Origin: a virus
Length of the DNA: 20,589 nt
Direction: 5' to 3' (one strand)
Virus record (IMG/VR): IMGVR_UViG_3300048813_000201
Span: 1-20,589 of that record
Under the pieces are notes generated by a model that saw only the letters and a list, made by a program, of their open reading frames with translations, made no database searches and had not been told where the DNA came from. The translations under genes were made by a program, and so were the position numbers. Shown one piece after another: positions 7,615-14,135 of the stretch; the first letter of the stretch is position 1; each line of letters begins with the position of its first letter.

Positions 7615-7833
7615 ATGGCAGAGCAGCAGTTGAATCTCAAGGCATCGGCGAACGTGAAGGGTGCGAGTTACGATCCCGACACGATGACACTCACGGTCCA
7701 GCTCAACGGCGGGACGTATGCCTATCAGGGTGTCTCCGTCGAGAAGGCTCAGGCATTTGCGGATGCTGACTCGCATGGGACATTCCTGCATTCGCAGATC
7801 AAAGGGCAGCACACGTTCAGCAAGATCGGATAG
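7615..7833 (+). CDS. Stand-alone KTSC-domain protein
   Basis: This 72-aa protein is essentially one KTSC domain: SANVKGASYDPDTMTLTVQL, a GGTYAYQGVS turn, and the C-terminal GTFLHSQIKG. KTSC domains are short beta-rich modules often found next to or fused to lysyl-tRNA synthetase-like or phage proteins. Their role is not settled, and RNA or DNA contact is only suggested. The gene begins immediately after the cold-shock stop codon. It is a second copy of the domain that heads the 5852-7264 protein, with matching landmarks (aromatic-rich strands and a terminal IKG). Confidence 0.85.
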   Translation: MAEQQLNLKASANVKGASYDPDTMTLTVQLNGGTYAYQGVSVEKAQAFADADSHGTFLHSQIKGQHTFSKIG

Positions 7834-7836
7834 TCA

Positions 7837-9279
7837 TTGACCATCGACGACTACAGCCTACCCGACAGCGTGCCCGAGCCGCCTCCAGACAGCAGACACG
7901 CGCCATTGCCCGATGATCGACGCCGGGTGATGCCTGTTGGAATTGCCAACGACATAGGACTGCCGGCCAACATTGACGCGGAGAAGACGATCCTCGGGGC
8001 GATCTTGCTCGACAATCAAGCCTTCAATGAGGCAGCCGAGCGCCTGGAACCAGAGGATTTCTCACTCGACAGCCATCGCCGCATCTTTCTTCGTATGGCC
8101 GACCTGATGGACGCGAATCAGGCGGTGGACATCGTGACGTTGGCGAATGAACTGGCGCGGATGAAGGAGGTAGAGTCGATTGGGGGTGTCGCGTACTTGG
8201 CTTCGTTGACGGAGGGACTTCCGCGGCGACCGGTGATCGACAACTATATCCGCATCGTTAAAGATAAGTCCGCCCTCCGCCGGATCATGGGCATCTGTTC
8301 TCTGGCCATTGCGCGAGCTGCGGAGCAGAGCGAATCGGCGCTGGAAGTGCTTGAAGCAGCCGAGAGTTCGCTGTTGGAGATTGCGCAGGGAGCCAACGTC
8401 GGCAAGCTCAAGACCATCTTCGAATCCGTCAAAGAGGCCGGGGGGATGGATGCTTATATCCAGAAATATACGGACCCCGACATAAAGCCTGGCCTGCTGA
8501 CGGGATTCCATGAGTACGACCTAAAGACTGGCGGACTGCAGAAGTCGGAATTGACGATTATTGCGGCGCGACCTGGGGCTGGAAAAAGCGCGTTGATGCT
8601 GAATATCGCCGAGAATGTTGGCATTGGCACAGATAATGTAGTCGCCATCTTCAGCCTCGAGATGTCGAGACCTCAACTCGAATGCCGCATGATGGCATCG
8701 AAGGCGTGGGTTAACGTTCACAAGGCGATGGAAGGCATTTACCTTGGCCGGGAAGAGAAAGTGAAACTACAGACTGCGCTTGGTCATTTAGTCGAAACCA
8801 ACATCTACATCGACGATTCAGCAACACTCACTCCAGTTCAATTACGAGCAAAGTGCCGGAGATTAAAGCAAAGAGCAAAGCGGCTCGATCTGGTACTCAT
8901 CGACTATTTGACTCTCATGTCGGCTGGCTCGCGCACTGGATCTCGCGAACAAGAGATTGCGCTTATTTCTCGCTCACTGAAACAGTGTGCGAAAGAACTC
9001 GAAGTGCCCGTAGTTGCTCTGGCGCAACTTAATCGCAACCCGGAAGCTCGACAAGATAAACGCCCGATGCTCTCTGATCTTAGAGAGAGCGGACAGATCG
9101 AACAAGACGCCGATGTTGTAGTTTTCGTCCACAGACCCAGCATGTACGATCCCGATAACCCTGATTTACAGGGGCTTGCGGAACTGATTTTGGCAAAGCA
9201 AAGATCGGGTCCTACTGGCGTAATTAAACTGGCATTTGTTAGTCAACACACACGATTCGACAACCTCGCAAGGAGCTAA
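7837..9279 (+). CDS. dnaB: Replicative DNA helicase, DnaB family
   Basis: This 480-aa protein has the full DnaB layout. The N-terminal helical domain begins near residue 44 (NIDAEKTILGAILLDN, the usual DnaB start pattern). After the linker, the RecA-like motor has Walker A ARPGAGKSAL (Lys250), SLEMSRPQLECRMM, Walker B LVLIDYLTLM, LAQLNR, LSDLRESGQIEQDADVV, and the C-terminal AKQRSGPTGVIKLAF-TRF. DnaB is a hexameric 5'-3' helicase that unwinds the fork and calls in primase. The start is uncertain. TTG 7837 lies 3 nt after the KTSC stop and gives a Pro-rich N-tail. ATG 7930 would give a protein starting close to the canonical domain. No loader or primase is recognisable nearby. Confidence 0.95.
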   Translation: MTIDDYSLPDSVPEPPPDSRHAPLPDDRRRVMPVGIANDIGLPANIDAEKTILGAILLDNQAFNEAAERLEPEDFSLDSHRRIFLRMADLMDANQAVDIVTLANELARMKEVESIGGVAYLASLTEGLPRRPVIDNYIRIVKDKSALRRIMGICSLAIARAAEQSESALEVLEAAESSLLEIAQGANVGKLKTIFESVKEAGGMDAYIQKYTDPDIKPGLLTGFHEYDLKTGGLQKSELTIIAARPGAGKSALMLNIAENVGIGTDNVVAIFSLEMSRPQLECRMMASKAWVNVHKAMEGIYLGREEKVKLQTALGHLVETNIYIDDSATLTPVQLRAKCRRLKQRAKRLDLVLIDYLTLMSAGSRTGSREQEIALISRSLKQCAKELEVPVVALAQLNRNPEARQDKRPMLSDLRESGQIEQDADVVVFVHRPSMYDPDNPDLQGLAELILAKQRSGPTGVIKLAFVSQHTRFDNLARS

Positions 9280-9280
9280 C

Positions 9281-9514
9281 ATGGACATAGAATCCAAAAT
9301 CCGCAACATCCTCATCAACGACTACGACTGCGATCCCGACACATTGCAGTTATCCGACACCCTGGTAGCCGACCTGGGCATGGACTCGATAGAACTAGCC
9401 GAGTTCGGCTTATCACTGGAAGAGGCCTTCGACGTGGAAGTGCTGGACGATGCGATCACCCAGACCATGACGGTTGGCGAAGTGGTCAACAAGATCAAAG
9501 AGTTGAAAGGTTGA
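9281..9514 (+). CDS. Acyl carrier protein
   Basis: This 77-aa acidic protein has the size and sequence pattern of a type II acyl carrier protein: an N-terminal helix, then LSDTLVADLGMDSIELAEF with the phosphopantetheine-accepting serine at residue 36 (DSIE, equivalent to the DSLD of Escherichia coli AcpP), EEAFDVEVLDD, and a final helix (MTVGEVVNKIKEL). AGGAG lies 6 nt before the ATG. It begins 1 nt after the helicase stop and ends 1 nt before the next gene. Carrier proteins hold acyl or amino-acyl groups as thioesters for synthases. No ketosynthase, adenylation enzyme or phosphopantetheinyl transferase is visible here, so it would need host partners. Confidence 0.9.
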   Translation: MDIESKIRNILINDYDCDPDTLQLSDTLVADLGMDSIELAEFGLSLEEAFDVEVLDDAITQTMTVGEVVNKIKELKG

Positions 9515-9515
9515 T

Positions 9516-10112
9516 ATGCGCCAACACTGTGAAAGATGCGGTCGCCGGTACGACGACGAGCACTGCTCAACAATTTGTCCGCACCGTGGAATGGGCTTCT
9601 GCCCAGTCTGCGACTGCGTAATCTGCGTCTGCGATCCGAAGTACACCCGCGACTGGGAGCGCAGTTCAAACAACAATGCACCACCAACAGACGAGAGGAG
9701 CAATACCATGCCTGGAAGCAATGACCCGAACTTTGACGCCTACAACGCAAAGCAGAGTGAAGCCGCAACCGCCGACACTTCCGCAACCGATGCAGCCCTG
9801 AAATCGCTTGGAGCGAAGATCGAGGCTCTTCAAAACACCGACTCTGAGGCGCATCCTCATACCCACAGCGCCGACCTCCGCAGCTTCACTCAAGTGGAAA
9901 TCTCAAATTGGTTCTCGTACCACGCCCCGACGCCGGAGCAGATCATTCAATATGGCGAGATCCGCACGGCAGCCAAAATCTTCGCAGAGACCATCAACAG
10001 GCATGTCCCGGCTGGCGCTGACAAGACGGCGGCGATGCGAGACCTCCGCAAGACCGTGATGGCGGCGAATCTGGCCATCGCCTGCTACGTCGAGCCAGTC
10101 AAAAACGTCTGA
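9516..10112 (+). CDS. Zinc-knuckle protein with C-terminal Acb2/Tad1-like hairpin domain (candidate anti-CBASS/anti-Thoeris sponge)
   Basis: The 198-aa product has two parts. Residues 1-45 are Cys-rich (Cys5, 8, 17, 21, 29, 32, 34, 37, 39; CERCGRRYDDEHC, ICPH, CPVCDCVICVC) and should bind zinc. After a low-complexity linker, residues about 130-190 read NWFSYHAPTPEQ, YGEIRTAAKIFAETI, a Pro turn, then DKTAAMRDLRKTVMAANLAIAC. That is the two-helix pattern I recognise from the Acb2/Tad1 hairpin family, in which phage proteins sequester the cyclic nucleotides or gcADPR-type signals of CBASS and Thoeris. ATG 9516 has AAAGG 5 nt upstream. A second in-frame ATG (9708) has its own strong ribosome site, so a short 134-aa form without the zinc part is likely too. 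Family call by eye; ligand unknown. Confidence 0.7.
   Translation: MRQHCERCGRRYDDEHCSTICPHRGMGFCPVCDCVICVCDPKYTRDWERSSNNNAPPTDERSNTMPGSNDPNFDAYNAKQSEAATADTSATDAALKSLGAKIEALQNTDSEAHPHTHSADLRSFTQVEISNWFSYHAPTPEQIIQYGEIRTAAKIFAETINRHVPAGADKTAAMRDLRKTVMAANLAIACYVEPVKNV
9693..9710 (+). promoter_or_regulatory. Internal ribosome binding site and second start in the Acb2/Tad1-like gene
   Basis: GAGAGGAG (9693-9700) sits 7 nt before an in-frame ATG at 9708, inside the Acb2/Tad1-like gene. This is stronger than the site before ATG 9516. It would yield a 134-aa protein holding only the linker and the hairpin domain. Either two isoforms are made, or the Cys-rich upstream part was once a separate gene that fused in frame. 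Confidence 0.6.
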
Positions 10113-10185
10113 CACCATGCCGAAGTCCGACTGGCGCAATCTTCAGGCCTACCACCAACTTCAACTTCAAAAGGAAAGGGGACTT

Positions 10186-10545
10186 ATGTCCACAGCAACA
10201 TCGTTCGACACTCAGGCGCTGGAGCAGACGAGCAATTCAGCGCCAGTAATGCAGCCAACATTGTCAGCCCCGCACGGCAATCCCAATCCGCCGGCACCGC
10301 CCGCTCGCAAAGAGCGTAAACCTCGCTCCGACGCCGGCAAGCCTAACCCGCTCCGTGCCAACCGTGGCGCATCCAAGTTCAACCTGGAGGCCAATCTGTT
10401 TACTCCAGTCGGCCGCGAGACGTTGAAGTTCTGGATTCACAACGGATTCGCGGAAGAGGCGATGGAAGTCGTTGATCGGCTGCTGGTCGTCACGCAAGAG
10501 ACGAAGGCGTTGCTCGACGATCTGGCGGAGCAGAAGAAGAAGTAG
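10186..10545 (+). CDS. Hypothetical Pro/Lys-rich phage protein with helical C-terminus
   Basis: This 119-aa protein starts at ATG 10186, preceded by AAGGAAAGGGG. An in-frame ATG at 10117, without a ribosome site, would add 23 residues (MPKSDWRNLQAYHQLQLQKE). The N-terminal half is disordered and rich in Pro, Ala and basic residues (PNPPAPPARKERKPRSD). The C-terminal half is helical (FTPVGRETLKFWIHNGFAEE, then AMEVVDRLLVV) and ends in a Lys cluster. The layout of a basic disordered tail plus a helical hairpin suggests nucleic-acid or protein binding, but no family is recognised. Confidence 0.65.
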   Translation: MSTATSFDTQALEQTSNSAPVMQPTLSAPHGNPNPPAPPARKERKPRSDAGKPNPLRANRGASKFNLEANLFTPVGRETLKFWIHNGFAEEAMEVVDRLLVVTQETKALLDDLAEQKKK

Positions 10546-10628
10546 GATTCCATCCGAGTTCCCCGCGAGGATGGTTCGATGGCGGTCAGTGAGGCGCGAT
10601 CATTGGCCGCTGTCAGAAATGAGGATTT

Positions 10629-10868
10629 ATGGGAAAAGACATCACGAAGCAGGAACGCGAATTCATCACCATGATTGCTCTCGGCAATCGGTCGATACTG
10701 ACTTTAATTCTTGATCATTGCGAGTCGTCTGTATGCAAGGTGCCTGGCGCCCACGCGATGCTTGTGGAGGTAGCGAAACTCCGAGTTAAAGTGGCGGCAT
10801 TGGAACCGATCACGGACCCGGTTAAGAAGGGGGAGTCACCTTATTGGGATTTGGAGAGGTGGTGGTGA
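10629..10868 (+). CDS. Hypothetical small helical phage protein
   Basis: This 79-aa protein has a TGAGG ribosome site just before its ATG. It is mostly helical (KQEREFITMIALGNRSILTL, HAMLVEVAKLRVKVAALEP) and ends in a Trp-rich tail (YWDLERWW). No family is recognised. The stop overlaps the GTG start of the next gene (GTGA), which supports both. The 83 nt before it (10546-10628) hold no gene I can support. Confidence 0.6.
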   Translation: MGKDITKQEREFITMIALGNRSILTLILDHCESSVCKVPGAHAMLVEVAKLRVKVAALEPITDPVKKGESPYWDLERWW

Positions 10869-11347
10869 GTATGTACTACTGGCTGCAGAATCGCAAAATG
10901 GAACTCGCGGACCTCTGGGATCGTTTCCGTCCGCGCGAATGGCGACCGATAATCAAACACTGGCTGTGGGACCGGAAAATGGGCCAGCGCAAATCGGAAA
11001 CTGAGATGTGGCAATGGGCTGATGTCTCCGTGAATGGCGTGTGGGGTAAGCGTATCAAGGTCTTTAGCAGACCGCGCAATTGGCAGCAGATGCTGGTCTG
11101 CCTGGAGTTAGCAGAGTCAAATTCTGATGCCTCACGTCTTCTCAAAACTGGATCTTTCGAGATGAGGGATTGGTGCTTAGATAAGTCGTGGGAAAAAGTT
11201 ACTCTGAACACTCCACTTCCAGATAGTCCAACACATCTCCGTCGCGGCAAGAAACTATACGGCATCAAAACAGTGTGGCTTCCGCCTGCCGGAATAAGTG
11301 AGAAGCAGGGAGAAGAGATGTTGCGAGAGTATGCCTTGAAAATATAG
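10865..11347 (+). CDS. Hypothetical Trp-rich phage protein
   Basis: A protein of about 160 aa starts at GTG 10865, coupled to the previous stop. ATG 10871 two codons later is an alternative. It is unusually rich in Trp, Lys and Arg (LWDRFRPREWRPIIKHWLWD, EMWQWADVSVNGVWGKRIKV). No motif is recognised, and no signal peptide or membrane segment is seen. Its final bases overlap the first copy of the 13-bp repeat before the integrase. Confidence 0.6.
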   Translation: MSMYYWLQNRKMELADLWDRFRPREWRPIIKHWLWDRKMGQRKSETEMWQWADVSVNGVWGKRIKVFSRPRNWQQMLVCLELAESNSDASRLLKTGSFEMRDWCLDKSWEKVTLNTPLPDSPTHLRRGKKLYGIKTVWLPPAGISEKQGEEMLREYALKI

Positions 11348-11388
11348 TTGCAAGCGTGATCCTTTGTGTTGTAATGTTGCAAGCGTGA
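11347..11388 (+). repeat. 13-bp direct repeat flanking the integrase promoter (candidate operators)
   Basis: GTTGCAAGCGTGA occurs exactly twice, at 11347-11359 and 11376-11388, 29 bp apart start to start. Flanking bases differ, so the repeat is precisely 13 bp, and it holds the palindrome TTGCAA. The first copy covers the -35 hexamer and the second the expected transcription start of the candidate promoter before the integrase. This layout fits binding sites for a repressor or excisionase, or integrase autoregulation. No other copy was noticed in the window. Confidence 0.6.
11348..11375 (+). promoter_or_regulatory. Candidate sigma70-type promoter of the integrase
   Basis: TTGCAA (11348-11353; 4 of 6 consensus positions) and TGTAAT (11370-11375; 5 of 6) are separated by 16 nt. 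Transcription would start near 11382, leaving a leader of about 27 nt with a GGAAAGGAAC ribosome site before ATG 11409. The -35 box lies inside the first copy of the 13-bp repeat. Confidence 0.4.
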
Positions 11389-11408
11389 CAGAACGGAAAG
11401 GAACGGAA

Positions 11409-12557
11409 ATGGCTAAAGCGAGTTTTCAGAACGGCAGCGTCATCCGAGTATCCCGCAAGGGAGTGGATTGCTGGAGGCTGCGTTACCGTCTCAACGGCAC
11501 CCAGCACAGCGACTTCATCGGCAGCATCCGCCAATATCCCACGAAGAGTTCCGCAGAGAAGGCCGCTGAAAAGATGCGGTCCCTGCTGAATAATGCGCCG
11601 ACCGAGATTATCACGATGTCCGACCTCATCGACAGGTACGAGCGCGAAGCGATGCCGGAACGAGCTGCAACGGCTGCTAGTTACAAATCCATCTTTCGCC
11701 GGATACGCGACCGCTGGGGTGCAATGCGGCTCGACCAGTTCTCGATCGACATGGTTTCTGTGGAAGTTTGGCTTCAGGAATTGACTGTGATCGGTCGCCA
11801 TCCGAAGCCGGGTCCGAAGTCGCTTGTCTCGCCGCTGTTTCGAGCGCAGATCAAGAACCTGATGCACACGCTCATCGAACACGCGATGAAGTGGGGCGCT
11901 TTGCCTGCGCAGAGGAATTGCATCGAGTTGGTCAGACTCAAAGGCGGCGCCCGAGTCAAAGACATCGTGATCCTCGACGTGGCGCAATACGCCGCTTTGC
12001 TCGACGATCCAGAATTGCCGGAAGTCGTGAAAGTCCTTATTCAATTGCTCTCAGGCCTCGGCTTAAGAATTTCCGAAGCTCTCGGCCTGCAATGGTCGGA
12101 CACTGACTTTGAGGCCGGCACCATCCAGATCCAGCGCAGCGTTGTCCACGGCCAGGCGAACGATACGAAGACGGCGAGCTCGAAGACTGTTCTGCCGCTG
12201 CATTCCAACCTCGTTGAGGTGTTGAGGGCATGGAAGGAGCGGGAGGCGTTCAAGTCTCGCTGGGTGTTCTGCTCTGAGCGGACTGGACGGCCACTGGACA
12301 GGGATTGGCTGCGTGCCGAATACTTGCAGCCTGCCGGGGAGCGGATTGGCGTTGGTGGGCTTGGCTGGCACGGACTGAGGCATCTACATCGGGCTCTGCT
12401 GCGGCAATGCGGAACTCCTATTGAGGCGCAAAAGAATCTTATGCGTCATTCAAAAATTAGCACAACTTTTGATGTGTACGGAGGTTCTGGCAAAGTCGAG
12501 GAACTCCGTCCCGTCAATGCTCGCGTAATCGAGATGTTGGCGAGAAAGCGGGCGTAA
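11409..12557 (+). CDS. int: Tyrosine recombinase (phage integrase)
   Basis: The 382-aa protein starts at the ATG with GGAAAGGAAC upstream. An N-terminal basic, strand-rich region (GSVIRVSRKGVDCWRLRYRL) looks like an arm-binding module. A helical core-binding domain follows (about 65-175, LIDRYEREAMPERAATAASY). The catalytic domain has all expected residues: Arg220 in GLGLRISEALGLQW, Lys259 in TASSKTVLPL, His321 and Arg324 in WHGLRH, His347 in MRHSKISTTF, and nucleophile Tyr357 in DVYGG. It catalyses site-specific integration or excision of the element. HRALLRQCGTPIE replaces the more usual HASLL--AG-P-K. It is followed by the pentanucleotide array. No attachment site can be named from this window. 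Confidence 0.95.
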   Translation: MAKASFQNGSVIRVSRKGVDCWRLRYRLNGTQHSDFIGSIRQYPTKSSAEKAAEKMRSLLNNAPTEIITMSDLIDRYEREAMPERAATAASYKSIFRRIRDRWGAMRLDQFSIDMVSVEVWLQELTVIGRHPKPGPKSLVSPLFRAQIKNLMHTLIEHAMKWGALPAQRNCIELVRLKGGARVKDIVILDVAQYAALLDDPELPEVVKVLIQLLSGLGLRISEALGLQWSDTDFEAGTIQIQRSVVHGQANDTKTASSKTVLPLHSNLVEVLRAWKEREAFKSRWVFCSERTGRPLDRDWLRAEYLQPAGERIGVGGLGWHGLRHLHRALLRQCGTPIEAQKNLMRHSKISTTFDVYGGSGKVEELRPVNARVIEMLARKRA

Positions 12558-12567
12558 CACTTTTTGC

Positions 12568-12769
12568 GGCACGGCACGGCATGGTGAGCAATGGTTAGGC
12601 GGGGCGGGGTCGGGTGAGGTAGGGCGTGGGCACTGAAATATGGTGCGGTTCGGCTGGCAGAGGTGTGGTAAGGTTTGGCCCGGCAGAGTTGGGAGTGGAA
12701 TGGCTGGGTTCGGTTGGGTGGTGCATGGTGTGGCTTGTTCTGGTACGGCGAACTATGGTTTGGTGAGGC
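12568..12769 (+). repeat. Degenerate pentanucleotide array, GGYNN (about 40 units)
   Basis: The stretch between the integrase and the 12822 gene carries a GG dinucleotide every 5 nt. In one phase (12568, 12573 ... 12628), 12 of 13 positions are GG. After a 14-nt break (12628 to 12642), which shifts the phase by -1, 21 of 26 positions from 12642 to 12767 are GG. In all, 33 of 39 in-phase positions are GG, and 30 of these are GGC or GGT; the last two bases of each unit vary freely. The strand is strongly G-rich and C-poor. The period is not a multiple of 3, no ribosome site precedes any frame, and translations are Gly/Trp/Val-rich noise, so it is not coding. The remaining gap (12770-12821) holds only the AAGGAGG ribosome site of the next gene. 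Confidence 0.9.
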
Positions 12770-12821
12770 TATACGTTAGCCTTGAGACGACAACAATTAA
12801 CCATCCGAAGGAGGTTGTTCT

Positions 12822-13454
12822 ATGGCAAAAGCCACGGCGATTAGCGAGCCAACAAACGATGCGTCTCAGGTGATTGACACCGAGCAACCATTCACAATTT
12901 CCTGCACAATCAAGGGAACCGCCGATCTCCTACTCCATGCGTGGAGTGTTGAGGCGGTAGCCGAGAAGTCTGCAGCCAAGAAAGGTAGCACGGGCAAGAA
13001 GACGGACAACTTGGAATCCTACGTCCGGCGAGACGAGCGCGGCGTGATCTGCATTCCATCGGAGTATTTGCGGATGAGCGTGATTGCTGCGGCAAAGTTC
13101 CGGCAAGATCCACGCAGCCCACGAAAGAGCGCAATGGATTTGTTTAAGGCTGGCGTGGTTGGCCTGACGAATCTCTCCCCCATTACCAACGTAGTCGGCG
13201 AATTGCCGAAGGTGTGGGACTTTGAGGATGCACGGAGAGTCCAAATCCAGAGAAACGGGATTACGAGGGTCCGGCCTGCGTTTCGCGCAGGGTGGGAGGC
13301 GACATTCCTGCTTGGCATCCTGCTCCCCGAATACATCAAGCCGCATGATCTTAACGAAGTAATCGCGCAGGCTGGAAGACTCGTCGGCGTCGGCGATTTC
13401 AGGCCAACATTCGGGCGATTTCAGGTCGTCAAGTTTGAAGTGGTACAGGATTGA
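12822..13454 (+). CDS. Conserved-looking phage protein of unknown function next to the GGYNN array
   Basis: This 210-aa protein has a near-perfect AAGGAGG ribosome site. Recognisable blocks are FTISCTIKGTADLLLHAWSV, a Lys-rich loop (EKSAAKKGSTGKKTD), DNLESYVRRDERGVICIPSE, YLRMSVIAAAKFRQDPRSPR, KSAMDLFKAGVVGLT, IQRNGITRVRPAFRAGWEAT and a C-terminal VGVGDFRPTFGRFQV. I recall similar proteins in phages and prophages, always unnamed. The strand-helix pattern and the Gly-rich GxGDFRPxxGRF end are reminiscent of RAMP/Cas7-type RNA-binding folds, which is a guess. The many basic residues suggest nucleic-acid binding. It heads the second gene run of the window. Confidence 0.75.
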   Translation: MAKATAISEPTNDASQVIDTEQPFTISCTIKGTADLLLHAWSVEAVAEKSAAKKGSTGKKTDNLESYVRRDERGVICIPSEYLRMSVIAAAKFRQDPRSPRKSAMDLFKAGVVGLTNLSPITNVVGELPKVWDFEDARRVQIQRNGITRVRPAFRAGWEATFLLGILLPEYIKPHDLNEVIAQAGRLVGVGDFRPTFGRFQVVKFEVVQD

Positions 13455-13515
13455 TCCTGCCAAGGTTGCGTCCGGAGAACAGCAAGGTGGTGGATATGCT
13501 CACACGGAGGTCGGC

Positions 13516-13839
13516 ATGAGCGACATTAAGCGGTACGAACTCAATCCGTTCGACGGCGAGTGCGGTATGGAAGAATCTGTGGACGGCGACTTTGTAACGT
13601 TTGAAGACCACGGCATTGTCCTCATCGAGCGCATCCAGAACGCCCTGCGTGAGGCGGCAGTTGCCACCTGCAAGCTCTGCGCCGGAGGCAACAAGTTTGT
13701 GGAGGTGGATCCGCTGCAATATTATGCTCGCGAGAATGAGCCGTGCCGCTGGTTTCATCGCTTCTCGGACACTAAAGAGATTGCCACCTCCTGCGGTGCT
13801 TACAAGATTCACGATCTCATTTCAAAGGTGAAGGCATGA
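13516..13839 (+). CDS. Hypothetical Cys-containing phage protein
   Basis: This 107-aa protein starts at ATG 13516, which has CGGAGG 5 nt upstream. The in-frame ATG at 13435 would overlap the previous gene by 20 nt and lacks a clear site. The middle has a CKLC pair, then CRWFHRF and SCGAYKIH, so a C-x2-C ... C ... H ... C zinc site is possible. The N-terminus is acidic. No family is recognised. It ends in an ATGA overlap with the next gene. Confidence 0.65.
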   Translation: MSDIKRYELNPFDGECGMEESVDGDFVTFEDHGIVLIERIQNALREAAVATCKLCAGGNKFVEVDPLQYYARENEPCRWFHRFSDTKEIATSCGAYKIHDLISKVKA

Positions 13840-14135
13840 GCACCAATAACAAATGCGACCACGTTACCGTCTCTCGGCAATGGGACACGGACGATAACTT
13901 CATTGACAAGTGGATATGTGTGCGGTGCGGAGCTGAATTCTTTCACTTCGCCCTCGACGCTCAACCCGGCAAGATCACCTTCACGCCGTCGCCGGCTGGA
14001 CCATGTACCCGCCACACATGGATGCGCTTGGCGACCGCGTGGATATCGCGAGACAGGTTGCCGAGGCGACCGGCACCGTGGTCGAGTGGACTGAGGGTGG
14101 AAGTCCGCGCTTCATGCCGAAAGACGAGGCCCTAG
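13836..14135 (+). CDS. Hypothetical small zinc-ribbon-like protein (C-terminus doubtful)
   Basis: The start overlaps the previous stop (ATGA). Residues 1-57 look natural: CDHVTVSRQWDTDD, then WICVRCGAEFFHF, a C-x-H ... C-x2-C layout that could bind one zinc. From about residue 58 on (TRHTWMRLATAWISRDRLPR and beyond) the composition is rich in Arg, Trp and Pro, as when a GC-rich gene is read out of frame. The frame of the next gene (14003-14218) uses the same DNA. Either the two genes truly overlap by 133 nt, or a frameshift here has joined and split them. Confidence 0.5.
   Translation: MSTNNKCDHVTVSRQWDTDDNFIDKWICVRCGAEFFHFALDAQPGKITFTPSPAGPCTRHTWMRLATAWISRDRLPRRPAPWSSGLRVEVRASCRKTRP

Noticed and set aside
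10571-10714. Small frames across the gap before 10629
   Set aside because: They overlap the 10629 gene out of frame and have an Arg/His-rich composition typical of a wrong frame; the ribosome sites are weak.
11265-12044. Long minus-strand frames opposite the integrase and elsewhere
   Set aside because: They mirror well-supported + strand genes, lack ribosome sites and have shadow-frame composition.
12568-12769. CRISPR array or classical iterons
   Set aside because: There is no conserved repeat longer than GGY and no spacer structure; the period is only 5 nt.
12640-12873. Gly/Trp/Val-rich frame through the pentanucleotide array
   Set aside because: It has no ribosome site and its composition follows from the GGYNN repeat. 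It also runs out of frame into the 12822 gene.
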